Of a stretch of DNA of 6,064 nucleotides, positions 1 through 5,191 are shown piece by piece. Made by a program: the position numbers and the translations under genes. The notes under the pieces were generated by a model, which saw only the letters and a list, made by a program, of their open reading frames with translations, had not been told where the DNA came from and made no database searches. Every line of letters begins with the position of its first letter. Positions within the stretch are counted from its first letter, which is position 1. The stretch covers positions 1-6,064 of the forward strand of contig CANDFU010000121.1 of NCBI GenBank assembly GCA_947384095.1, in the 5' to 3' direction. Origin of the DNA: an uncultured Roseburia sp. Lineage in GTDB: Bacteria > Bacillota > Clostridia > Lachnospirales > Lachnospiraceae.

Positions 1-2
1 CC

Positions 3-86
3 TATGAATCGGTCGTTTCCTATCAGCCCGCCGGGATATACCAGACAACGGGGGTAGAGGGGCAGGAAACGGATGAGTCTGACTGA
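3..86 (+). CDS. yqfD: C-terminal end of YqfD-like sporulation protein (partial)
   Basis: Only the last 27 codons and the stop (TGA at 84-86) are in the window; the start lies upstream. The readable tail begins YESVVSYQPAGIYQ and ends in an acidic ETDESD. The segment resembles what I recall of YqfD C-termini in Lachnospiraceae, and position supports the call: in Firmicutes yqfD lies directly upstream of phoH. YqfD is a membrane-associated sporulation-stage protein of unclear mechanism. The reading frame overlaps the start of phoH by 14 bases, which suggests translational coupling. Frame 1 also stays open to a TAG at 55-57, but its peptide is unconvincing. The identification rests mainly on synteny, so the gene name is tentative. 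Confidence 0.6.
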   Translation, partial: YESVVSYQPAGIYQTTGVEGQETDESD

Positions 87-1095
87 GGTTTCAGTAAATA
101 TACCGGCCGATCATATCGCCAATGTGTTCGGCCAGTTTGACGCTTATATCAAAAAAATAGAGCGCACGCTTAAGGTGACGGTGATTGTCCGCGGCGAAAG
201 CGTAAAGTTTATCGGGACAGAGCCGCAGGTTAAGAGTGCGTCCAACGTATTTATGCAGCTTCTGGAATTGTCGAAAAGGGGCAATGTGATTACGGAACAG
301 AATGTCAGTTATGCGCTGGCGCTGGCTCTGGAAGAAAAAGAATCCGCCATTACGGTGATTGACGAGGACTGTATCTGCCATACCATAAACGGCCGGCCGG
401 TAAAGCCAAAGACGCTCGGTCAGAAAAGTTATGTGGACGCGATACGGGAGAAGATGATTGTGTTCGGTATCGGTCCGGCCGGAACCGGAAAGACGTATCT
501 GGCGATGGCGATGGCGATCACGGCCTTTAAAAACGAGGATGTGGGCAGGATTATTCTGACGCGCCCGGCGATTGAGGCGGGAGAGAAACTGGGATTTCTT
601 CCCGGCGATTTACAGAGCAAAGTGGATCCCTATCTCAGGCCTCTCTATGACGCGCTTCACCAGATAATGGGAGCCGAGAGTTTTCAGAAAAATATGGAAA
701 AAGGGCTGATTGAGGTCGCCCCTCTGGCTTATATGCGCGGCCGGACGCTTGACAATGCATTTATTATCCTGGACGAGGCGCAGAATACGACTCCGGCGCA
801 GATGAAGATGTTTTTAACGCGCATCGGTTTCGGGTCCAAGGCGGTGATCACCGGCGATGCGACACAGAAAGATCTTGCGCCGGGGGTATCTTCCGGCCTT
901 GATGTGGCGCTTAAGGTGCTTTCGAAAGTGGAGGAGATCGGCATCTGTGAGCTGACGAGTCTGGATGTCGTGCGTCATCCGCTCGTGCAGAAGATCGTGA
1001 AAGCTTATGAGGATTATGAGAACCGCGGCAAGGCGGGCAGCGGCGCGCGCAGAGGGACATCCCGGGGGAGAAGACAGGAGACAAGGAGAACATGA
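73..1095 (+). CDS. phoH: PhoH-family P-loop ATPase (YbeZ/PhoH-like)
   Basis: This is a cytoplasmic ATPase of the PhoH family (340 aa, near the usual 310-350). Residues 1-95 form the family's small N-terminal KH-like region; the helicase-like ATPase core covers about 105-315. Visible motifs are Walker A GPAGTGKT (134-141), LTRPAIEAGEKLGFLPGDL (162-180, typical of PhoH), Walker B IILDEAQN (231-238) and the sensor-like ITGDATQKD (259-267). PhoH/YbeZ proteins are linked to RNA metabolism and pair functionally with YbeY, encoded two genes downstream here. The ATG at 73 is preceded by AGGA (64-67) with a 5-base spacer. The gene overlaps yqfD by 14 bases and the next gene by 4 (ATGA at 1092-1095). 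The last 23 residues (318-340) are an Arg/Gly-rich basic tail, with 8 Arg and 1 Lys, that may bind RNA (inference). The family assignment is secure; the substrate is not known. Confidence 0.96.
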   Translation: MSLTEVSVNIPADHIANVFGQFDAYIKKIERTLKVTVIVRGESVKFIGTEPQVKSASNVFMQLLELSKRGNVITEQNVSYALALALEEKESAITVIDEDCICHTINGRPVKPKTLGQKSYVDAIREKMIVFGIGPAGTGKTYLAMAMAITAFKNEDVGRIILTRPAIEAGEKLGFLPGDLQSKVDPYLRPLYDALHQIMGAESFQKNMEKGLIEVAPLAYMRGRTLDNAFIILDEAQNTTPAQMKMFLTRIGFGSKAVITGDATQKDLAPGVSSGLDVALKVLSKVEEIGICELTSLDVVRHPLVQKIVKAYEDYENRGKAGSGARRGTSRGRRQETRRT

Positions 1096-2273
1096 AAGAA
1101 CGTTTTGTCGCAAAGCGAGTGATAAATATAGTGCTGTTGTTTCTGATCACTGTGGGCTTTACGGCCGGTCTGTGCCGGATCCGGGATCTTTTTCTGGACG
1201 AGGTGATCGCATATCTGATTCCTGCCCTGGTTTTTTTCGTATTGTTTGTCTATGTGCTGGAGGGAGAGCGGACAGAAAAAAAGCTCTCGAAAAACCGGCA
1301 GACGGATTACCGGAAGGTTGTGGCGGGATATTTTATCTGCGCCCTGGTTATTCTGCTCTCGGTGAATCTGCCGGAGTTTTTAAAACCGGTGATTCTGGCG
1401 GCGCTTGTGATGACGGCGCTTTCCTCACGGGTTGCGGCCGTCTGTGCCGTTTCCTTTTTAAGCGCCATGATGTGCCTTTCGTGTGCCTGTAGTATGGCGG
1501 AGATGGTATTGTACGGTCTGATGATTCTCTTTGGCTGTATGCTGGAGATGACGGCTGAGCGCTATCACTGCCGTTACCTGTGCGGAGCCGTTATTTTTTC
1601 GCTTTCGGTCATGATGCCGGCTGTGTTTTATTATCTGGCTTACCGCGAGGTGAAGTACAGCCTTTTTCTGTACGGCGCGCTGGAGGGGGCGGCCGTGGAT
1701 GTGTTTTTGTTTCTGGTGGTCGGTCAGCTTGCAGCGGCGAAAGACGCAGAGGTTCTGGATTTTTTTGCGGATATTCTCGACGAGTCCTATCCGCTGGCCA
1801 GGGAGCTTTTGAAATTCTCGGGAACGGAATACCGGCATGCCGTGCGTGTTTCGCGTGCGTCCGGGAAATGTGCCGTGCTGGTGAACGCCGATCAGAATGT
1901 GTGTGCGGCGGCAGGTTTTTATTACCGGATCGGGATTATAGAGGGAGAACCTCTGGTTGAGAGCGGGATACGCATTGCGCAGAAGGAATGCTTCCCGGAA
2001 GAGGTAATTCGCGTGATCAGTGAATACAACGGGGAGCTGCAACTTCCCACGACGGTGGAATCTGCGATCGTACATATGGTGGACGGGCTTATCAAAAAGC
2101 TTGAGGTGCTGGATGGGCAGACAATGTCGAGTGAGTGGAATCAGGATATGGTGATTTACCAGACGTTAAATGATTTTTCCACGATGGGAATGTATGATAA
2201 GTCGGGTCTTAGCATGAATATGTTTTTAAAAATAAGAGAATATCTTGTAAAAGAGGAGAGGCTGCTGATATGA
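1092..2273 (+). CDS. Polytopic membrane protein with degenerate HD domain (YqfF/PgpH-related, likely pseudoenzyme)
   Basis: A 393-aa protein in the slot held in Firmicutes by yqfF/pgpH, the 7TM-HD c-di-AMP phosphodiesterase. Residues 9-212 contain about seven or eight hydrophobic segments (roughly 9-28, 36-56, 76-93, 97-111, 113-133, 136-152, 163-183, 188-212). A cytoplasmic HD-like domain follows (about 220-343), then a short C-terminal tail. Homology shows in YPLARELLKFSGTEYRHAVRVS (233-254), which matches the family's HPLLRRLL.EAPGTYHHSL.V.. segment, and in TVESAIVHMVDGL (321-333). The metal ligands are mostly gone: the first His is kept (H249), but the YYHDIGK signature reads YYRIGII (277-283) and the later HH pair reads YN (312-313). 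The large extracellular 7TMR-HDED region is also absent, making it much shorter than PgpH (about 700 aa). I infer a non-catalytic, perhaps c-di-AMP-sensing or scaffolding protein. The start follows AAGGAG (1083-1088), and ATGA overlaps tie it to phoH and ybeY. Confidence 0.85.
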   Translation: MKERFVAKRVINIVLLFLITVGFTAGLCRIRDLFLDEVIAYLIPALVFFVLFVYVLEGERTEKKLSKNRQTDYRKVVAGYFICALVILLSVNLPEFLKPVILAALVMTALSSRVAAVCAVSFLSAMMCLSCACSMAEMVLYGLMILFGCMLEMTAERYHCRYLCGAVIFSLSVMMPAVFYYLAYREVKYSLFLYGALEGAAVDVFLFLVVGQLAAAKDAEVLDFFADILDESYPLARELLKFSGTEYRHAVRVSRASGKCAVLVNADQNVCAAAGFYYRIGIIEGEPLVESGIRIAQKECFPEEVIRVISEYNGELQLPTTVESAIVHMVDGLIKKLEVLDGQTMSSEWNQDMVIYQTLNDFSTMGMYDKSGLSMNMFLKIREYLVKEERLLI

Positions 2274-2788
2274 GTCTTACGATAGAAAAGGAAAAAGACA
2301 TATCGTTTTCATTTGAGTATGAGGCGCTGGCGGAGCAGGTAGTGGAGTTTGCGATCGAACATGAGGGATTTCCTTATAATGCGGAGGTGAACCTGACGCT
2401 GACGGACGACGAGGGGATCAGAGAGTACAACCGTACTTACCGCGGGATTGACACGCCGACAGACGTCCTGTCGTTTCCCTTGATTTCTTATGAGAAGGCA
2501 GGGGAGTTTTTAGGACTGGAGCAGGATTATCAGGATAATTTTAATCCCGACACAGGGGAGATCATGCTGGGAGACATCGTTATTTCCGCGGAACGCGTAA
2601 AGGCGCAGGCCGTATCTTACGGACACAGTGAAAGGCGGGAATTTGCGTTTCTGATCGTGCACAGCATGCTGCATCTCTTCGGCTATGATCATGAGACGGG
2701 GGAGGAGGCGGCAGCGATGGAGGCAAAGCAGGATGAAATTCTGAATGCGCTGCGCATTTTCCGGACCGAGGAAAAGATTCTTATGTGA
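2270..2788 (+). CDS. ybeY: Endoribonuclease YbeY (rRNA maturation factor)
   Basis: YbeY is a zinc-dependent single-strand endoribonuclease needed for 16S rRNA 3'-end maturation and ribosome quality control in the cytoplasm. The 172-aa product has the UPF0054 hallmarks: TDVLSFP (64-70), LGDI (100-103) and the metal site HSMLHLFGYDHE (131-142), where H131, H135 and H141 form the H-x3-H-x5-H zinc triad. All are intact, so it should be active. The length is normal to slightly long. About 20 residues between the LSFP and LGDI motifs (71-99) form an acidic insertion of the kind common in Clostridia. The ATG at 2270 overlaps the upstream stop as ATGA; an AGGAG lies at 2254-2258, 11 bases away, so coupled re-initiation probably matters. 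The placement after phoH and the HD gene matches the conserved Firmicutes cluster. Confidence 0.97.
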   Translation: MSLTIEKEKDISFSFEYEALAEQVVEFAIEHEGFPYNAEVNLTLTDDEGIREYNRTYRGIDTPTDVLSFPLISYEKAGEFLGLEQDYQDNFNPDTGEIMLGDIVISAERVKAQAVSYGHSERREFAFLIVHSMLHLFGYDHETGEEAAAMEAKQDEILNALRIFRTEEKILM

Positions 2789-2812
2789 GCAGAACCGGGT
2801 TGAGGAAGTTTT

Positions 2813-4480
2813 ATGGGAAATAAGAGAAAGAAAAAGAAGAGCGGCACAAGTTTTCTGGTGCAGGGGTCCATTCTCGCGGCGGCTTCCCTGATCAGCCGGA
2901 TTATCGGGCTGATTTACCGGATTCCGCTGACCGGAATTATCGGAGACACTGGAAACAATTATTATGGGAGCGCTTACAAAATATATAATATATTGCTGAT
3001 TATCTCGTCTTACAGCCTGCCGCTTGCCGTCTCAAAGCTGGTCTCGGCGAATATCTCCCAGGGGAGACGCAGAAATGTCTACCGGATTTTAAAATGCGCG
3101 CTGCTGTTCGGCGCGGTATCCGGTTCCGCTGCTGCTGCGGTACTCTTTTTTGGCGCGGATTTTATCACAAATACGATGATGCGCACGCCGCTGAGTATTT
3201 TTGCGGTGGAGACGCTTGTCCCAGTGCTCGTCATTGTCGCTGTCCTGGGTGTGATGCGCGGGTTTTATCAGGGACTTGGGACGATGATGCCCAGCGCGGT
3301 TTCGCAGATTTTAGAGCAGATCGCAAACGCCGTTGTCAGCGTGTGGGCGGCGTATGTGCTCTTTTCTTATGGCGCAAAGGCAGGGCGGCTCCTTGGAAAT
3401 GAGGAGAATTATGCGGCGGCCTACGGTGCGGCGGGGGGGACGATCGGCACGGGGGCCGGAGCGCTGGTTGCGCTTTTGTTTTCCACTTTTGTACTTGTTC
3501 TTTTCCTAAAGAAATTTAAGCAGACGATGAAAAAGGAACGCCGGTCCAATGTGGATTCTTACGGCTCGATCATGAAGGTACTGATCGCAACCATCGTCCC
3601 GGTATTGCTCAGCAGCACGATTTACAACTGTAACGCGCTGATTGACGAGGCGGTTTTTAAGAATATCTCGGTGTTTCAGGGATACGCCGAGCAGGAATAC
3701 GGTGTGTGGAACGGTATTTATTCCGGAAAATACCAGGTGCTGATTAACGTGCCGATTTCCATCGCGTCCGCCCTGGCGGCGTCTTCGGTTCCGGCGCTTA
3801 CCGCCGCATATGCGGCGGGGAAGAAAAAAGAAGCAAAGCATCAGATTGCGACGGCGACCCGGTTTATCATGGTGATTGCATTCCCGTGTACCGTGGGAAT
3901 GGGGGTGCTTGCCTCCCCGATTCTCCAGATGCTGTTTAAGGATTCGTCCGAAATGGCCGCGAACATGATGATGAGCGGAGCCGCGGCGATTTTGTTTTTT
4001 TCACTCTCAACGCTCTCAAACGGTCTGCTGCAGGGGATGAACCGCATGAAAGAGCCGATTAAAAATGCCATCATCGCGCTGGTCCTTCATCTGTTGATTC
4101 TTGTTGCGCTGATGCTGGGGCTTAAGTTAAATATCTATGCCGTCGTTATCGCCAACTGTGCGTTCGGTTTTATCATGTGTGTGTTAAACGCCCGTTCGAT
4201 CCGCAGATTCAGCGGATACCGGCAGGAGGTGAAGCGGACGTTTCTGGTGCCGGCCATCGCCTCGGCGGGGATGGGGATTGTCGTCTGGCTCGCCTATCAG
4301 CTGTTTTTGTACCTGTTCCGCGTGAACATGGCCGCGGTGCTCTTATCCATCCTGATCGGTGCCATTGTGTATGCGGTGCTTCTTCTTCTCTTAAAAGGGC
4401 TCAGGGAGGAGGAAATTGTGCGTTTCCCCAAAGGAAGGGCGCTTGCGGCGCTGGCAAGGAAGCTGCATCTTCTTCCCTGA
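2813..4480 (+). CDS. MurJ/SpoVB-type lipid-linked oligosaccharide flippase (MOP superfamily)
   Basis: A 555-aa integral membrane protein with about 14 hydrophobic helices (roughly 15-37, 56-74, 93-114, 131-148, 163-184, 206-232, 254-272, 305-330, 350-370, 386-404, 418-437, 440-459, 476-500, 506-527), the topology of the MOP flippases. The N-terminal pattern SLISRIIGLIYRIPL (25-39), with R30 at the conserved MurJ-family arginine, and RGFYQGLGTMMPSAVSQILEQ-type motif (149-169) are typical of the YtgP/SpoVB branch. Such proteins move lipid II or related undecaprenyl-linked sugars across the membrane for cell-wall, spore-cortex or polysaccharide assembly. I cannot tell from sequence whether this copy is the vegetative lipid II flippase or a sporulation paralogue, so no symbol is given. 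A very basic start, KRKKKK (4-9), fits the positive-inside rule. The ATG at 2813 follows GAGGAAG (2802-2808). The gene lies 24 bases after ybeY with no terminator between, so it is probably co-transcribed. Confidence 0.93.
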   Translation: MGNKRKKKKSGTSFLVQGSILAAASLISRIIGLIYRIPLTGIIGDTGNNYYGSAYKIYNILLIISSYSLPLAVSKLVSANISQGRRRNVYRILKCALLFGAVSGSAAAAVLFFGADFITNTMMRTPLSIFAVETLVPVLVIVAVLGVMRGFYQGLGTMMPSAVSQILEQIANAVVSVWAAYVLFSYGAKAGRLLGNEENYAAAYGAAGGTIGTGAGALVALLFSTFVLVLFLKKFKQTMKKERRSNVDSYGSIMKVLIATIVPVLLSSTIYNCNALIDEAVFKNISVFQGYAEQEYGVWNGIYSGKYQVLINVPISIASALAASSVPALTAAYAAGKKKEAKHQIATATRFIMVIAFPCTVGMGVLASPILQMLFKDSSEMAANMMMSGAAAILFFSLSTLSNGLLQGMNRMKEPIKNAIIALVLHLLILVALMLGLKLNIYAVVIANCAFGFIMCVLNARSIRRFSGYRQEVKRTFLVPAIASAGMGIVVWLAYQLFLYLFRVNMAAVLLSILIGAIVYAVLLLLLKGLREEEIVRFPKGRALAALARKLHLLP

Positions 4481-4502
4481 TTTTGTATAAAATGAAAAAA
4501 AT

Positions 4503-4588
4503 GGCAGATACTTATTGTTAACAGGAAGACCTGGCGGAATATGTTATGGGAGGCCGGAATGAAAAAAACAATAAGTATCTGCCTTTTT
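4503..4588 (+). promoter_or_regulatory. Perfect 17-bp inverted repeat with U-run, enclosing the start of the small downstream gene
   Basis: The left arm GGCAGATACTTATTGTT (4503-4519) is the exact reverse complement of the right arm AACAATAAGTATCTGCC (4567-4583). The right arm is followed by TTTTT (4584-4588) and the left arm is preceded by seven A (4495-4501), so the structure looks like a bidirectional intrinsic terminator with an unusually long 47-base loop. The loop holds the ribosome binding site GGGAGG (4548-4553) and the ATG (4559). A nested helix, CUGGC (4531-4535) with GCCGG (4553-4557), is possible. The right arm overlaps codons 3-9 of the small CDS. It may act as an attenuator after the flippase gene or as translational control. 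The repeat is directly visible; its function is inferred. Confidence 0.7.
4548..4553 (+). promoter_or_regulatory. Ribosome binding site that fixes the start at 4559
   Basis: GGGAGG with a 5-base spacer to the ATG at 4559. An in-frame ATG at 4541 would add six residues (MLWEAG), but it has no purine-rich site at a proper distance and would place non-signal residues before the typical MKKT membrane-anchor start. Confidence 0.8.
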
Positions 4589-4936
4589 GCGGTATCGGTG
4601 CTGCTCTGTGTCGTCTGTCTGATTCGCCTGTACGGGGCGAAAGACACAGAGCAGGGAGAGATGCGGTACAAAGAGACGCGGATTCTGATAGAGACGGAGA
4701 CGAAAGAGCCGGAGGAGCTGGCGGAGAGTATGAGTATCGCAGAACCGTACGCCTATCTGATCAGAGAAAAGGACGGTTTTCTCGCCGTGTACGGCGGTGA
4801 CGGGGAAACATTTCTGTTTGAGACGAATATAAGGATGGGAAGCCTTTCTCCTGTGTTACAGGAAAAGGCGGCCGCGGGCATCCCGGTAATGGATGAGAAA
4901 GAACTGTATGATTTTCTGGAGAGTTATTCCAGCTGA
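4559..4936 (+). CDS. Small membrane-anchored protein with BofC C-terminal-like domain
   Basis: A 125-aa protein with the start set at 4559. Residues 1-26 (MKK then a hydrophobic run to about 24) form an uncleaved-looking anchor or signal peptide with C8, C17 and C20 but no clear lipobox. A charged Glu/Thr-rich linker (27-62) follows, then a compact domain (64-125) with YAYLIREKDGFLAVYGGDG (64-82), a TNIRMGSLSP segment (89-98) and the ending ELYDFLESYSS. This pattern (Y-L-x-E-x-D-G-x-L-A-V-Y ... L-x-D-F-L-E-S-Y) resembles the BofC C-terminal domain and small Lachnospiraceae proteins that carry it. BofC in Bacillus acts in the intermembrane space of the forespore, controlling pro-sigma-K processing, but function should not be carried over from this short domain. 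The protein probably faces outside the cytoplasmic membrane. The 5' end lies inside a strong inverted repeat, and the gene is closed by the terminator at 4940-4964. Confidence 0.8.
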   Translation: MKKTISICLFAVSVLLCVVCLIRLYGAKDTEQGEMRYKETRILIETETKEPEELAESMSIAEPYAYLIREKDGFLAVYGGDGETFLFETNIRMGSLSPVLQEKAAAGIPVMDEKELYDFLESYSS

Positions 4937-4939
4937 GTT

Positions 4940-4964
4940 AAGGACTGCCGTGCGCAGTCCTTTT
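4940..4964 (+). terminator. Rho-independent terminator
   Basis: AAGGACTGC (4940-4948) pairs perfectly with GCAGTCCTT (4954-4962) around a 5-base loop. The T-run is TTTT at 4961-4964, of which the first two T close the stem. It lies 3 bases after the stop of the small CDS and probably ends the transcript from the phoH cluster. The U-tract is short, so some read-through is possible. Confidence 0.8.
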
Positions 4965-5124
4965 GACATGCGGCCCGCAGAGTGCCGGCCGTAAAAGCAG
5001 AAACAGCAGAGAGCGTGGTGTGTGCATGCGCCGGAGGCTCTTAAAAACTCTCTTTCATTCATAAAGGAGCCGAAAACAGCGGAATGGGAGTTTCCGGAAA
5101 GTGATACGCTACGAATTTAGGATG
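4965..5124. other. Non-coding spacer between terminator and promoter
   Basis: No convincing gene or known RNA is seen here. The longest + strand ATG-initiated frame I noticed (5026-5064, 12 aa) lacks a ribosome binding site. Short complementary segments exist: CCGGA 5031-5035 with TCCGG 5093-5097, GGCTC 5036-5040 with GAGCC 5067-5071, and AACTC 5046-5050 with GAGTT 5088-5092. They are separated by long loops and give no clear conserved RNA fold. Confidence 0.5.
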
Positions 5125-5153
5125 TTGACAGATATAGTAAGTTATTTTATAAT
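5125..5153 (+). promoter_or_regulatory. Consensus sigma-A promoter of the secreted-protein gene
   Basis: TTGACA (5125-5130) and TATAAT (5148-5153) both match the consensus exactly and are separated by the ideal 17 bases. Transcription should start near 5159-5161, giving a leader of about 30 bases before the ATG at 5192. No extended -10 TG is present. The perfect match implies strong vegetative transcription unless repressed. Confidence 0.92.
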
Positions 5154-5174
5154 AATGAGTAAAAAGTACTATAT
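5132..5174. promoter_or_regulatory. Candidate operator: 8-bp dyad flanking the -10 box
   Basis: ATATAGTA (5132-5139) is the exact reverse complement of TACTATAT (5167-5174), and the dyad centre (5153) falls on the end of the -10 box. One arm lies in the -35/-10 spacer and the other in the early transcribed region, a suitable place for a dimeric repressor pair or a looped site. The region is AT-rich, so chance is a serious alternative and no regulator is identified. Confidence 0.3.
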
Positions 5175-5177
5175 TGC

Positions 5178-5185
5178 AAAGGAGG
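5178..5185 (+). promoter_or_regulatory. Near-ideal ribosome binding site
   Basis: AAAGGAGG with a 6-base spacer to the ATG at 5192. It is complementary to the 16S 3' end and fixes the start of the secreted-protein gene. Confidence 0.93.
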
Positions 5186-5191
5186 AAAAAC

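Noticed and set aside
1007..1492. 161-aa + strand frame across the phoH end
   Set aside because: It overlaps two well-supported genes in another frame and its Cys/Gly/Arg-rich product lacks any recognisable motif.
1458..2075. 205-aa open frame on the minus strand
   Set aside because: It lies entirely inside the membrane/HD-like gene, has no family signature, is rich in His/Arg/Gln as expected for an antisense shadow, and has no ribosome binding site I could support.
4486..4491. TATAAA as a -10 box for the small gene
   Set aside because: The -35 position (about 4463-4468, CTGCAT) does not resemble the consensus, and AT-rich sequence after a stop codon easily gives such a match.
4541..4558. 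Upstream ATG for the small membrane protein
   Set aside because: No suitably spaced ribosome binding site; GGGAGG at 4548-4553 serves the ATG at 4559, which gives a normal MKKT anchor.
5026..5064. 12-codon frame MRRRLLKTLFHS
   Set aside because: No ribosome binding site, and no evidence of a leader-peptide role because the promoter lies downstream of it.
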